Part shown: positions 28,733-38,529 of the stretch, piece after piece | Layout of the letters: every line of letters starts with the position of its first letter | Position numbering within the stretch: the first letter of the stretch is position 1 | From: Bradyrhizobium lablabi | Lineage (GTDB): Bacteria > Pseudomonadota > Alphaproteobacteria > Rhizobiales > Xanthobacteraceae | Length of the DNA: 64,000 nucleotides | Direction: 5' to 3' | Assembly: GCF_001440475.1 (NCBI RefSeq) | Contig: NZ_LLYB01000123.1 | Span: 148,125 to 212,124, forward strand | The notes under the pieces: generated by a model | Seen by the model: only the letters and a program-made list of their open reading frames with translations | What the model was told of the DNA's origin: nothing | Databases searched by the model: none | Program-made: the position numbers and the translations under genes

Positions 28733-30424
28733 TCACCCCGCCATCGCCATCCCGGCCTCGTCGACCAGCTTGGCAAAGCCGTGCTCGACCACGGTGTTGC
28801 GGCCGCGGTGTTTGGCGGCGTAGAGGGCGGCGTCCGCGGCCTCGATCAGGTCGCCGGGGGTTTGGGTGTCGCTGGGTAGCGTGGCGGCGACGCCGACGCT
28901 CACGGTGACGGTGAGATGGTTGGAGGTGATGTGGGGCAAAGCGAGGCCTTGAACGGTTGCGCGCACCGTTTCACCGATCTCGAGCGCCTTTTGCGGGCTG
29001 GTGTTCGGCAGCAACAGACAGAATTCCTCGCCGCCATAGCGGCCGGCAAAGCCCATGGTGTCGGCGGCGATCCCGGCCAGCGTTTCGCCGATCCGGGTCA
29101 GGCAGGCGTCGCCTTCCGGGTGGCCATAGGTGTCGTTGTAGAGCTTGAAGTGATCGACATCGATCATCAGGAGCGACAGCTCGCTATGATATTGCTGCGC
29201 CTTCAGCCATTCGAAATCGAGCCGGCTCTGGAAGCCGCGGCGGTTGGCGAGACCCGACAGCATGTCGATCGAGGCCATCACGGTGAGCCGGTCGTTGGTG
29301 GCAACCAGCTCGCGCTCGCGCTGGCTGAGCTGGGCCGCCATCGCGTTGAAGGCGCGGGCCAGCGGCATGAATTCCGAAGGCAGGCGGCTGCGCGCGACGC
29401 GGGCCGTCCAGTCGCCTTCGCCGAAGCGCCTGGCCATGCCGGTCATGACCTCGATCGGCTTGATGATGAGTTTCTCGGCGCCGATCAGCGCGCCGAGTAG
29501 CACGAACAGGCAGACGAATCCGAGTTGCAGATAGGCGGTGCGGATCTCGCGATTGATCGCTGCCGTCACCTTGGCCTCGTCGACGCTGACGATCAGGCGC
29601 GATTGCGTGCCGGGAATGCGCGCGAAACTGACGGCGCGCTTGGAGCCGTCGGTCGCGGCAAAGGAAAGCGAGCCGGTATCGGAGTTGGAGCTGAGCGCCT
29701 TGTAGGTGATGGCCGACAACAGCGGCACGTTGTCGAGTGGCTGGCCGATCATGCTGGCCTGGTCCGGCGGCGCCGCCAGCACCACGCCGGTGCTGTCGAT
29801 CAGCAGCGCCGAGATGCCCGGCCGTCCGCCGAAATTGGCCATGATCTTCGAGAGCCAGTCGAGATTGATGCCGGCGACCGCCACCGATTCCTCTTCCCGG
29901 TTGATCGCGGCGACCGGATAGGCCGCCATCATGATTGGCCGGTTGTTGGTCTTGCCGAACAAATAGTCGCTGAAGACGAAATCGCGCGTCTCCTGCGCCT
30001 TCCTGAAATATTCGCGATCGCTGATGTTGAGGCCGACCTGGATGTTCAGCGTCGAGCACTGCACCGTGCCTTCCTTGCTCACGAGCATGATGCTGCGGAT
30101 CCAGGGCAGGTTGGCAGGCAGGCTGGCGCGCAGGATTTCACAGCTGCGCCCGATGCCGCTGGAGGCACGGATATAGGCCGCCGATTTCAGCATGGTCTCG
30201 ACGGAGGAGATTACCTCGCGCTGGGTCTCGGCGCTGTGATGGGTGATGTTGGCGTATTCTTCCGAAGCGGTCGCGATCTGCCTGGCGCGGGTGTCTTCGA
30301 GCGAGCGGACCCGCTCCAGCATCAAGGGCGCCACCAGCAGCACGGCCAGCATCGCAAGCCGCGCGCGGATTCCGAGCAGCTTCTTGAGTTTGACCCGCTT
30401 GCGGTTGAAAGTAACGCCAGACAT
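28733..30424 (-). CDS. Membrane diguanylate cyclase (sensor-HAMP-GGDEF)
   Basis: Makes cyclic di-GMP from two GTP. The 563-residue protein has an N-terminal membrane helix (LAMLAVLLVAPLML), a periplasmic sensor region of about 250 residues that looks like a double Cache domain (SDREYFRKAQETRDF), and a second helix near residue 305. A HAMP segment follows, then a GGDEF domain with active-site RYGGEEF near residue 475. I see no RxxD inhibitory site just before it. There is no EAL domain. I chose the ATG at 30424 (MSGVTFNRKR). Confidence 0.9.
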   Translation of the reverse strand: MSGVTFNRKRVKLKKLLGIRARLAMLAVLLVAPLMLERVRSLEDTRARQIATASEEYANITHHSAETQREVISSVETMLKSAAYIRASSGIGRSCEILRASLPANLPWIRSIMLVSKEGTVQCSTLNIQVGLNISDREYFRKAQETRDFVFSDYLFGKTNNRPIMMAAYPVAAINREEESVAVAGINLDWLSKIMANFGGRPGISALLIDSTGVVLAAPPDQASMIGQPLDNVPLLSAITYKALSSNSDTGSLSFAATDGSKRAVSFARIPGTQSRLIVSVDEAKVTAAINREIRTAYLQLGFVCLFVLLGALIGAEKLIIKPIEVMTGMARRFGEGDWTARVARSRLPSEFMPLARAFNAMAAQLSQRERELVATNDRLTVMASIDMLSGLANRRGFQSRLDFEWLKAQQYHSELSLLMIDVDHFKLYNDTYGHPEGDACLTRIGETLAGIAADTMGFAGRYGGEEFCLLLPNTSPQKALEIGETVRATVQGLALPHITSNHLTVTVSVGVAATLPSDTQTPGDLIEAADAALYAAKHRGRNTVVEHGFAKLVDEAGMAMAG

Positions 30425-30541
30425 CCTGCCCCCCACACCACAGGGTAGAGCGAAGGGTTCAAAAAGCCTTTCCCGAACTTGGTAAAATTCGAGGAAATGC
30501 CGTAAAATCTCCTCGCAGGAATCCGATACGATGCGAGAGAG

Positions 30542-31219
30542 ATGACGACGCCGCTAACCAAGTCTTTACCAATTGGCCTGGCTCAAGTTGAGCAGGACAT
30601 CGCGCGCGCGTGCAAGGAAGCGCGCCGCGAGCGTGCATCGGTGACGCTGATCGCGGTGTCGAAGACGTTCGACGCAACTGCCATTTCACCGGTCATCGAT
30701 GCCGGCCAGCGCGTGTTCGGCGAAAACCGCGTGCAGGAGGCCAAGGCAAAATGGCCGGCGCTGGTGTCGTCCCATCCCGGGCTTGCCCTGCATCTGATCG
30801 GGCCGCTGCAATCCAACAAGGCGAAGGAGGCCGTGGCGCTGTTCGACGGCATCCATTCGGTCGACCGCCCCAGCATCTGCGAAGCGCTGGCCAAGGAAAT
30901 CAATTCGCAGAACAAACGGCCGGAATTGTTCGTTCAGATCAACACTGGCGAGGAGCCGCAAAAGGCCGGCATCGCGCCCGGCGAGGCCGATGCCTTCATC
31001 GCGAGCTGCCGCGACAAATACGGTCTGGTCATTTCCGGCCTGATGTGCATCCCGCCGGTCAACGACGCACCGGCGCCGCATTTCGCGCTGACAGCCAAGA
31101 TCGCCGCGCGGAACGGGCTGAAGAATCTATCGATGGGCATGAGCGCCGATTTCGCGGTCGCGATCCAGATGGGCGCGACGCATGTGCGCGTCGGCTCGGC
31201 GATTTTCGGGGCGCGGTAG
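30542..31219 (+). CDS. YggS-family PLP-binding protein (PLPBP)
   Basis: Single-domain PLP carrier involved in vitamin B6 homeostasis; not known to catalyse a reaction. The 225-residue alanine-racemase-like barrel has the PLP lysine in LIAVSKTFDATAI near residue 40, the family signature HLIGPLQSNKAKEAV near residue 85, and LSMGMSADFAVAIQMGATHV at the C-terminus. It is divergent from the diguanylate cyclase with a gap of 117 bases. Confidence 0.94.
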   Translation: MTTPLTKSLPIGLAQVEQDIARACKEARRERASVTLIAVSKTFDATAISPVIDAGQRVFGENRVQEAKAKWPALVSSHPGLALHLIGPLQSNKAKEAVALFDGIHSVDRPSICEALAKEINSQNKRPELFVQINTGEEPQKAGIAPGEADAFIASCRDKYGLVISGLMCIPPVNDAPAPHFALTAKIAARNGLKNLSMGMSADFAVAIQMGATHVRVGSAIFGAR

Positions 31220-31223
31220 ATTT

Positions 31224-31310
31224 CCGTCATTGCGAGCGAAGCGAAGCAATCCATACCTCAACACGGGGATAGATGGATTGCTTCGTCGCTATCGCTCCTC
31301 GCAATGACGG
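31224..31310. repeat. Palindromic repeat, family B, copy 2
   Basis: 87 bases with inverted ends CCGTCATTGCGAG and CTCGCAATGACGG and internal GAAGCAATCCAT / ATGGATTGCTTC arms. It fills the gap between convergent yggS and the hydratase gene. Confidence 0.82.
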
Positions 31311-31319
31311 CGGAGAGAG

Positions 31320-32105
31320 CTACTCGAACCCAACCGAAACCTTTCCAAGCGCTCCAAAATCAACCGCGAAAAAATCGCCCGATTGAATCGGCAGCGGCGG
31401 ATGGCAGGTGCCCGTCGTCACGATACGGCCGGCTTTCAGCGTCACGCCAAGCTGGCGCAATTCATTGGCTAGCCATGTCAGTGCAACGCGGGGATCGCCA
31501 AGCACGTTCTTGCCGTGGCCAACGAATTTTTCGCCGCGCATCGTCATGACCGGCCGTTCCTCGACGAGGTCCATCGAACGCCAGTCGGCTGTTGCGGCAG
31601 GACCCAGCACGAACAGATGCGCGCAGGCGTTGTCGGCGATGAGCTGCGCTTCGCCGGCGGCGGCGAAATCGGCAAAGCGCGAGTCGGGAATCTCGATCGC
31701 GGGATGCAGCGTGTCGACGGCATCGAGCACCTGCTGGACCGTATAGGGTGTCGGTCGCGCCGGCAGATCGACACGCATGTGAAAAGCGAATTCGGGCTCG
31801 GCGACGCGCATGTCGTTGCCTGCCATCGAAGCCGTTCCGCCATCTGGAATGACGGTCTCGGCCAGAATGCGCCCGGCCATCGGCCCATCGACATTGATGT
31901 GCCTTTGTCCGGCTTCGCTGGTAGCTGCGATCTTCCAGCCGAACAGGCTTGCGGACGTATACTTTTCGATTGCCGCCTGGATCGCGTAGGCCTCGATCCG
32001 GTCGCGTGGCCGCAGCTTTTCGTCGAGGCCGGAAAGTTTGGTGCCGGCGCGCCAGTGGTCGTGCAGCGTCTTTGATGCGGAGGCTATTGCGTTCTTGTCG
32101 AGCAT
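31320..32105 (-). CDS. 2-keto-4-pentenoate hydratase family protein (MhpD-like)
   Basis: A 261-residue member of the fumarylacetoacetase-like hydratase/decarboxylase group, which adds water to 2-hydroxy-dienoates in meta-cleavage of aromatics. Recognisable segments are GWKIAATSEAGQ, a metal-binding EPEFAFHM near residue 105, LHPAIEIPDSRF and the C-terminal VTTGTCHPPLPIQSGD. No other aromatic-degradation gene is nearby, so the physiological substrate is not known. Confidence 0.85.
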   Translation of the reverse strand: MLDKNAIASASKTLHDHWRAGTKLSGLDEKLRPRDRIEAYAIQAAIEKYTSASLFGWKIAATSEAGQRHINVDGPMAGRILAETVIPDGGTASMAGNDMRVAEPEFAFHMRVDLPARPTPYTVQQVLDAVDTLHPAIEIPDSRFADFAAAGEAQLIADNACAHLFVLGPAATADWRSMDLVEERPVMTMRGEKFVGHGKNVLGDPRVALTWLANELRQLGVTLKAGRIVTTGTCHPPLPIQSGDFFAVDFGALGKVSVGFE

Positions 32106-32120
32106 CGCGTGTGATTCCCG

Positions 32121-32690
32121 TCAGCCGATCATGATTTTGGTCTGCGGCCCCAGGCGCCGCAACAGCCGCAGCATGGCAGATTTCGTCATCGAGACGCATC
32201 CGGCCGTCGGCGAGAAATTGGTGCGCGCCAGATGCAGGAACACGGCGCTGCCGCGGCCGGCAATGCGCGGCGCGCTGTTGTGATCGATCTCGACGATGAA
32301 GTCGTAGAGATGGTCTTCGCGCGTCAGCCGGTCGCCGGGCTGATCGCGGACCAGGCGGATCGGCTGATTGTAATGGCGGTCGCGCGGGTCTTCGCACCAG
32401 GCGTCCTCGGGCCGGATCGGCCGGGCCGGCAGATAGGTCCGGGGTCGAGTATGGCGGTCGGCGCGCCACCACAATTGCAGCGGGTAATACGTGCCCCGTG
32501 GGGTGCCGCCGTCGCCCTCCCGCTTGTTGGCGAGGATGCCGCCGCGGCCAAGTGCCACCGGAACAGACCAGCCGTCTGCGCTCAGCCACCCCCGGCGCGG
32601 GTCGCCAGCGGCCCGTTGGACCCGGATCGCCGCAAGCGGCCGATCACGCGTAGCTGTCTTATAAGTGATTGAAATTGGGTTGTTTTCCAT
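32121..32690 (-). CDS. L,D-transpeptidase (YkuD domain) family protein
   Basis: YkuD enzymes make 3-3 crosslinks in peptidoglycan or attach proteins to it. In this 189-residue protein the domain fills almost the whole length. The catalytic region is VFLHLARTNFSPTAGCVSM near residue 165, with the histidine and the cysteine in the expected order. It has no signal peptide or membrane helix that I can see, which is odd for a periplasmic enzyme. I chose the ATG at 32690. It follows the hydratase in reverse order, 15 bases away. Confidence 0.82.
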   Translation of the reverse strand: MENNPISITYKTATRDRPLAAIRVQRAAGDPRRGWLSADGWSVPVALGRGGILANKREGDGGTPRGTYYPLQLWWRADRHTRPRTYLPARPIRPEDAWCEDPRDRHYNQPIRLVRDQPGDRLTREDHLYDFIVEIDHNSAPRIAGRGSAVFLHLARTNFSPTAGCVSMTKSAMLRLLRRLGPQTKIMIG

Positions 32691-32960
32691 GCCAATGCCC
32701 AAATCCGGGGATTGCCTGCCCGGCCGCTGCTAATCTAATTGACGCCATTACAGGACATTCATCCAGACGTTCCTCAAATTTGGGATAGACTGTGCTCGGC
32801 TTGTGAATCTGTAACAATCTCTTACCTCAATACGAATCAGTGCCCTGATGACCCGGCTTGCTAGCGAAATTTGCCCGCGAATCAGGTTTGTCATCGACCA
32901 AGACCCGGCTTGAGACGCTCCCGCCTGTGTCCGCCGCCTGCCTCAAGAGGATCGTATCCT

Positions 32961-33647
32961 ATGCCCAATGCCCGCAAGATCCTGATCGTGGATGACGATA
33001 CCGATCTCCGCGATACGCTGGTGGAGCAATTGTCGCTGCATGAGGAGTTCGAAGCCTCCGCAGTCGATACCGGTGCCAAGGGCGCCAGCGCCGCCAAGGC
33101 TAACTCCCCCGATCTGGTGCTGATGGATGTCGGCTTGCCGGACACCGACGGACGTGAAGTCGTGCGCAGCCTCCGCAAGGGCGGCTTCAAGGCGCCGATC
33201 ATCATGCTCACCGGCCACGATACCGATTCCGACACCATTCTGGGCCTCGAATCCGGCGCCAATGACTACGTCGCAAAGCCGTTCCGGTTCGCCGTCCTGC
33301 TCGCGCGGATCAGGGCGCAGCTCCGCCAGCATGAGGCCAGCGAGGACGCGGTGTTCTCCGTCGGTCCCTACAGCTTTCGGCCCGGCTCGAAGATGCTGAC
33401 CGCCGCCAATGCCCGAAAGGTGCGGCTGACCGAGAAGGAAACCGCGATCCTGCGCTTCCTCTACCGCGCCGGCCAGTTGCCGGTATCGCGCGAGACGCTG
33501 CTGCAGGAAGTCTGGGGCTACAATTCGGGTGTTACCACGCACACGCTGGAAACCCATATCTACCGGCTGCGGCAGAAGATCGAGAAGGATGCGGCCAACC
33601 CGGAAATCCTGGTGACGGAAGCCGGTGGCTACAAGCTGGTTCCGTGA
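32961..33647 (+). CDS. OmpR-family response regulator, CenR-like
   Basis: Two-domain regulator of 228 residues: receiver with DDD at about residues 12-14, phospho-aspartate in LVLMDVGLPDTDG near residue 58 and lysine in YVAKPFRF, then a winged-helix DNA-binding domain (LLQEVWGYNSGVTTHTLETH). The whole sequence resembles the alphaproteobacterial CenR envelope regulator as I remember it. No histidine kinase is next to it, also usual for CenR. The start ATG at 32961 follows a leader of more than 250 bases. The CenR name is inference. Confidence 0.85.
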   Translation: MPNARKILIVDDDTDLRDTLVEQLSLHEEFEASAVDTGAKGASAAKANSPDLVLMDVGLPDTDGREVVRSLRKGGFKAPIIMLTGHDTDSDTILGLESGANDYVAKPFRFAVLLARIRAQLRQHEASEDAVFSVGPYSFRPGSKMLTAANARKVRLTEKETAILRFLYRAGQLPVSRETLLQEVWGYNSGVTTHTLETHIYRLRQKIEKDAANPEILVTEAGGYKLVP

Positions 33648-33700
33648 TACGATCTCGCAGCCACGATTGGTAATTTTCCGCGCGTTCCGGTCACCGGTCC

Positions 33701-34141
33701 ATGTCGATCGAAGATGATGTAGCCCTGCTCGAGCGGGTCCCGACATTGCGCCTGTTGGGGACGGCGGCGCTGCGCATGCTGGCGATCGGCTCGGAGCAGC
33801 GCGATTTCTCCCCCGGCGATTATCTGTTCAACTCCGGCGACGATGCGGATGCCGGCTATATCGTGCAGCGCGGTTCGTTCCGCGTCGAGGATGGCGGCGC
33901 TGAAGTCGTCGCCGGCCCCGGCTCCCTGATCGGCGAACTGGCACTGATCGTTGCGATGAAACGGCCGTCGAGCGCGGTCGCGCTCGATCATTCCTCGGTC
34001 ATCCGGGTGGCGCGCAGCCTGTTTCAGCGCGTGCTCGAAAGCGATCCTGCCGCCGCGCGTCGCCTGCGCGACGAACTCGCCACACGCACCAGCCAGCTCG
34101 CCAGCGATATTCTGATGGCCGGCGCCAAGCTGAGTATCTGA
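33701..34141 (+). CDS. Cyclic-nucleotide-binding domain protein without a DNA-binding domain
   Basis: A 146-residue protein made of a single Crp-type beta-roll domain: FSPGDYLFNSGDDADAGYIV near residue 37 and the phosphate-binding-cassette-like SLIGELALIVAMKRPSSAVA near residue 76. The helix-turn-helix of Crp/Fnr proteins is absent, so it is not a classical transcription factor. It starts 53 bases after the CenR-like regulator on the same strand and may modulate a partner protein. Confidence 0.82.
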   Translation: MSIEDDVALLERVPTLRLLGTAALRMLAIGSEQRDFSPGDYLFNSGDDADAGYIVQRGSFRVEDGGAEVVAGPGSLIGELALIVAMKRPSSAVALDHSSVIRVARSLFQRVLESDPAAARRLRDELATRTSQLASDILMAGAKLSI

Positions 34142-34144
34142 TCG

Positions 34145-34960
34145 CTACACCTCCAGCGTGACCGTCACCGGCACGTGGTCGGACGGGCGCTGCCAGCCGC
34201 GGGCGTCGCGGCTGATCCTGAAATCGCTGACACCGTCCTTCAGCGCGCGCGACACCCAGATGTGGTCGAGCCGACGGCCGCGGTCGCCGACCGTCCAGTC
34301 GGCGGCGCGGTAGCTCCACCACGTGTAGACCTTTTCCGACAGTGGAATCCGCTCGCGCGCGACGTCGAACCACTCGCCATGGGCCTGTGCCGCCAGGAGC
34401 TTCTCGCATTCGATCGGCGTATGCGAGACCACCTTCAGAAGCTGCTTGTGCGACCACACGTCGTTTTCATGCGGCGCCACGTTGAGGTCGCCGACCAGGA
34501 TATGCCGGTCGTCACCGCGCGGGTGCAGCGGTTCGCAGGCCTTCATCTCGTCGAGGAATTTCAGCTTGTGATCGAACTTCGGATTGAGCGCGGGATCGGG
34601 AATGTCGCCGCCGGCCGGAACGTAGAAATTGTGCAGCACCAGCGGTTTTGCAAGCTGCGCCTTTTCGCCGAACGATACTGAAATGTGACGCGAATCGATC
34701 TTGTCGCAGAAGGTCCTGATATCGGTGGCCTCGAACGGCAGTTTCGAGACGATGGCGACACCGTGATAGCCCTTCTGCCCGTTCAGCGCGACGTGCTCAT
34801 AGCCGAGACGCTTGAATCGCTTCAGCGGAAACGCGTCGTCGATGCACTTGGTCTCCTGCAGGCACAGCACATCCGGCCGCGCCGATTTAAGGAATTTGGC
34901 GACGATGTCGATGCGTAGCCGCACCGAATTGATATTCCACGTTGTCAGGGAGAAACGCAT
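34145..34960 (-). CDS. xth: Exodeoxyribonuclease III
   Basis: AP endonuclease and 3'-5' exonuclease of base-excision repair. The 271-residue protein shows FSLTTWNINSVRLRI at the N-terminus, LCLQETKCIDDAFP near residue 32, the catalytic HILVGDLNVAPHENDV near residue 152 and the C-terminal PSDHVPVTVTLEV. It converges on the preceding gene with a gap of only three bases. Confidence 0.95.
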   Translation of the reverse strand: MRFSLTTWNINSVRLRIDIVAKFLKSARPDVLCLQETKCIDDAFPLKRFKRLGYEHVALNGQKGYHGVAIVSKLPFEATDIRTFCDKIDSRHISVSFGEKAQLAKPLVLHNFYVPAGGDIPDPALNPKFDHKLKFLDEMKACEPLHPRGDDRHILVGDLNVAPHENDVWSHKQLLKVVSHTPIECEKLLAAQAHGEWFDVARERIPLSEKVYTWWSYRAADWTVGDRGRRLDHIWVSRALKDGVSDFRISRDARGWQRPSDHVPVTVTLEV

Positions 34961-35023
34961 GAGGGCCGTGTATTACCACGGTTCCTGACGACGTCCTGCT
35001 GTTTGTCCACAGGCTGAATTTCG

Positions 35024-35114
35024 CAGGATGAGCAAAGGCGCACCTGCGCCGTGCCCAACATGCATCCCGATCTCGGTGAGGATGGTGGGCACGCTTGCGC
35101 TTTGCCCACCCTAC
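35024..35114. repeat. Palindromic repeat, family C, copy 2
   Basis: 91 bases related to the 22880-22961 element: left end GCAGGATGAGCAAAGGCG, right end CGCTTTGCCCACCCTAC, and the shared GTGCCCAACA / GGTGGGCACG inner arms. It lies between lolA and xth on the minus strand and could attenuate or end the lolA transcript. Confidence 0.78.
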
Positions 35115-35136
35115 GGCTCCGAGAAATGCGCGCCGC

Positions 35137-35943
35137 TCAGTTCGCGGGCGTGATGTAGTTGGTGAAGTCGATCTTGAACAGGCCGGGATCGACCTTCTTG
35201 GACGAGTCCAGATTGTAGACCGCAACCGTGGTGTCGTAGCCCTGCGGGTCGGTCACCGTCCACTGCTTGAGCTGGCCGTCCTTGGTGCCGACCATCAGCA
35301 TCAGCCGGCTGGTGCCGATCAGGGCCTGCTTCTCCTCGATGGTGACGCTGATGAAGACGTCATCGGCCGTGACGCTGACGACATTGGTGTCCTTCAACAG
35401 ATCGATCCTATCAGACAGCAGGAAACGCAGCGGCGTTTGCGACAGCGGATAGATGTCCTGGGTCGCGAGCTTGCGGTCACGCACCGCCAGCGACGAGCCG
35501 TCGGCGACGATCGCGATCGGGCTCGGGTCGTCATATTCGAAGCGCACCTTGCCCGGCTTCTGGATGTAGAAATCGCCCTTGGTCTTGCTGCCATCGGGCC
35601 CGACCTGGACGAAATTGCCGACCAACGTCTGCAGCGAAGACAGATACGAACTCACCCGGGCAGCCTGTGCCTTCTGGTTGGCATCGAAGGTGGCAAACAC
35701 ATTGGCCGGGACATTGCGGTTCGGGTTCGGGATCACCGGATTCGGCGGTGCCTGGGTGGCGCCCGTGGTCATCGGAACCTTGTCCTGCGCGCTCATCTGC
35801 ACGCCGCCCTCGCGCGCCTTGGGCGCGGGCTTAGGAACCGGCACGTTCTGCGCAGACGTCGGCGTCGCGAAGCCGGCGATGGAGGTGGCGATCAAAAGGG
35901 CCAGTCCGGAGCGCAGCCCGCGATGGGTAGATTGTTCTGTCAT
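35137..35943 (-). CDS. lolA: Outer-membrane lipoprotein carrier protein LolA-like
   Basis: Periplasmic chaperone that ferries lipoproteins to the outer membrane. The 268-residue precursor has a signal peptide (LALLIATSIAGFATPTSAQ), a proline-rich spacer to about residue 90, and a LolA-like domain with VQVGPDGSKTKGDFYIQKPG and VRFEYDDPSPIAIVADG. The spacer is longer than in E. coli LolA. It follows ftsK by 126 bases on the same strand, as in many proteobacteria. Confidence 0.9.
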   Translation of the reverse strand: MTEQSTHRGLRSGLALLIATSIAGFATPTSAQNVPVPKPAPKAREGGVQMSAQDKVPMTTGATQAPPNPVIPNPNRNVPANVFATFDANQKAQAARVSSYLSSLQTLVGNFVQVGPDGSKTKGDFYIQKPGKVRFEYDDPSPIAIVADGSSLAVRDRKLATQDIYPLSQTPLRFLLSDRIDLLKDTNVVSVTADDVFISVTIEEKQALIGTSRLMLMVGTKDGQLKQWTVTDPQGYDTTVAVYNLDSSKKVDPGLFKIDFTNYITPAN

Positions 35944-36069
35944 CAGGTATTCGGATCTCTATTCGACGAGGCGTCCCGCTGGGGGCCAGTTTATCGTGCT
36001 TTCGACCAAAGGAGATATCGTTTTTCCGTGAAAATAGTTGCGCCAAATCCCCCCATTCGGCGCCCTGAT

Positions 36070-38517
36070 CTAGAATCCGCCCTCTTCCTCCTCGACCAGA
36101 ATTTCGCGTTTGCCGGCGTGATTCGCCTGTCCGACGATGCCTTCCTGTTCCATTCGTTCCATCAGCGAGGCGGCACGGTTATAGCCGATTTGCAGCCGGC
36201 GCTGAATGTAGGAAGTCGAGGCCTTGCGGTCGCGTTTGACGATCGCAACCGCCTGCGCGAACAGGTCGCCGCCGCCATCGGCGCCCATGCCGGTAGAATC
36301 GAATACCGCGCCGTCTTCCTCGGTCGGTTCCTCCGCGGTAACAGCTTCCAGATATTCGGGCGCGCCTTGCGTCTTCAGGTGACGTACCACCTTCTCGACC
36401 TCCTCGTCGGAGGCAAAGGGACCGTGCACGCGGCTGATGCGGCCGCCGCCGGCCATATAGAGCATGTCGCCCTGGCCGAGCAGTTGCTCGGCACCCATCT
36501 CGCCGAGAATGGTGCGGCTGTCGATCTTCGACGTGACCTGGAAGGCGATGCGGGTCGGGAAGTTCGCCTTGATGGTGCCGGTGATGACGTCGACCGACGG
36601 ACGCTGCGTGGCGAGGATGACGTGGAGACCGGCGGCGCGCGCCATCTGCGCCAGACGCTGCACCGCGCCTTCGATGTCCTTGCCGGCCACCATCATCAGG
36701 TCGGCCATTTCGTCGACGATGATGACGATATAGGGCAGCGGCTCGAGCTCAAGCTTTTCTTCCTCGTAGATCGCCTTGCCGGTTTCCTTGTCGAAGCCGG
36801 TATGCACCGTGCGCGTCAGCTCCTCGCCCTTGCCCTTGGCTTCGACGAGGCGCTGGTTGTAACCGTCGATGTTGCGCACACCGAGCTTGGCCATCTTCTT
36901 GTAGCGCTCTTCCATTTCGCGCACGGCCCATTTCAGCGCGACAACCGCCTTCTTCGGATCGGTCACGACCGGCGTCAGCAGATGCGGGATGCCATCATAG
37001 ACGGAGAGTTCGAGCATCTTGGGATCGACCATGATCAGGCGGCACTGATCCGGCCGCAGGCGGTAGACCAGGCTGAGGATCATGGTGTTGATGGCGACCG
37101 ATTTGCCGGAGCCGGTGGTACCGGCTATCAGCATATGCGGCGTGCGCGCGAGATCGATGATGATGGATTCGCCGCCGATGTTCTTGCCAAGGCAGAGCGG
37201 AAGTTTTGCGTGCGACTCGTCCTTCGTGGTCAGCAATTCGCGAAGATAAACCTTTTCGCGATGCACGTTCGGCAGTTCGATGCCGATGGCGTTGCGGCCG
37301 GCGACCACGGCAACGCGGGCCGAGAGCGCGCTCATCGAGCGGGCGATATCGTCGGCGAGACCGATGACGCGCGAGGATTTGATGCCGGGCGCCGGTTCGA
37401 GTTCGTAGAGCGTCACGACCGGGCCGGGGTTGGCCTTGACGATCTCGCCGCGGACGCCGAAATCGCCGAGCACGCCTTCCAGCGCGCGCGAATTGGCTTC
37501 CAGCTCGGCCTTGCTGAGCGGCTGCCGGTCCGACGCCTTGGGCGCCGTCAGCATCGAGACCGAAGGCAGTTCGAACTTGTCCGATTTGCGCGCCGAGGCA
37601 CGCGGCGCGGGTTTCTTGCGTGGGGTACGGGCGGCGGGAGCCTCTTCCTCCTCCTCCTCGTCTTCCTCTTCTTCCTCGTCCTCGAAGTCCTCTTCCTGTG
37701 GAGCCAGTTTTGGCGCGGCGCGACCGCTGAGGCTTGGTTCCTGACGTTCGAACGAGGCCTTGCGAGGCGGCGGCGAACTCGACACCAGTGATCGGTAGGC
37801 CGCGCTCATCAGCCAACCGAGCCGCGCCTTCAAGCTCATCAGCGCATGATACACCCATCCGAGCGAGACCGAACTGCGATCCCCTTCTTCCTCGAAGGGC
37901 GTGTCATCGTCTTCGATCGGCGTCAGCTCTTCATCGCGCGGGCGCGAGCCCCAGCCGCTGGCAAACAGAAAGGTTATGCACATCGCCGCAAACAGGATGA
38001 TGCCGAGCACGAGACGATAGGTGAAGCCGGCCGGACCGAATACCACCGCGGGCGCGCGTACCAGCGCGTCACCGACGACGCCGCCAAGACCGGTCGGCAG
38101 CGCCCAGGCTCCGCCATGCGGCCAGCAGCTTGCAAAGCCGGCCGCGATCACCGTGCAGAGGATCCAGCATCCAAGGCGCAGCGCTTCGCGGTCGAAGGTG
38201 CGATGGGTCAGCATGCGCCAACCCCACACCGCGACCGTGAGGGTCAGCATGATCGCGCCGAGACCGAGAATCTGCATCAAGAGATCGGCGCCGATTGCAC
38301 CGGGATAGCCGAGAACGTTGCGGATCGGGCGCGACGTCGCATGGCTCAGGCTCGGGTCCTGCACCGACCACGTCATCAACGCCGCCGCCGCCACGCCGGA
38401 CAGCGCGATCAGGCAGACGCCGGCGAGCTCGCGCAGGCGCCGCGCCAGCGCCTCGCGGATCGAGACCGGCAGATGGCCGACCAGGGGAATAACACGTTCG
38501 ATCGCTGGCATGCTCAT
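36070..38517 (-). CDS. ftsK: DNA translocase FtsK
   Basis: Pumps the chromosome terminus through the closing septum and activates dimer resolution. The 815-residue protein has four to five N-terminal membrane helices (to about residue 190) and a linker with a strongly acidic glutamate run near residues 272-291. The RecA-like motor carries Walker A GTTGSGKS near residue 467, and the C-terminal gamma winged helix ([20 protein letters not shown]) reads KOPS. It starts 12 bases after the aminotransferase gene, so the two probably share a promoter that may respond to CtrA. Confidence 0.97.
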   Translation of the reverse strand: MSMPAIERVIPLVGHLPVSIREALARRLRELAGVCLIALSGVAAAALMTWSVQDPSLSHATSRPIRNVLGYPGAIGADLLMQILGLGAIMLTLTVAVWGWRMLTHRTFDREALRLGCWILCTVIAAGFASCWPHGGAWALPTGLGGVVGDALVRAPAVVFGPAGFTYRLVLGIILFAAMCITFLFASGWGSRPRDEELTPIEDDDTPFEEEGDRSSVSLGWVYHALMSLKARLGWLMSAAYRSLVSSSPPPRKASFERQEPSLSGRAAPKLAPQEEDFEDEEEEEDEEEEEEAPAARTPRKKPAPRASARKSDKFELPSVSMLTAPKASDRQPLSKAELEANSRALEGVLGDFGVRGEIVKANPGPVVTLYELEPAPGIKSSRVIGLADDIARSMSALSARVAVVAGRNAIGIELPNVHREKVYLRELLTTKDESHAKLPLCLGKNIGGESIIIDLARTPHMLIAGTTGSGKSVAINTMILSLVYRLRPDQCRLIMVDPKMLELSVYDGIPHLLTPVVTDPKKAVVALKWAVREMEERYKKMAKLGVRNIDGYNQRLVEAKGKGEELTRTVHTGFDKETGKAIYEEEKLELEPLPYIVIIVDEMADLMMVAGKDIEGAVQRLAQMARAAGLHVILATQRPSVDVITGTIKANFPTRIAFQVTSKIDSRTILGEMGAEQLLGQGDMLYMAGGGRISRVHGPFASDEEVEKVVRHLKTQGAPEYLEAVTAEEPTEEDGAVFDSTGMGADGGGDLFAQAVAIVKRDRKASTSYIQRRLQIGYNRAASLMERMEQEGIVGQANHAGKREILVEEEEGGF

Positions 38518-38529
38518 GAGGCCCTGCGA

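Noticed and set aside
35095-37791. An 898-residue plus-strand frame opposite lolA and ftsK
   Set aside because: It is the antisense shadow of two well-supported genes, with no recognisable domain.
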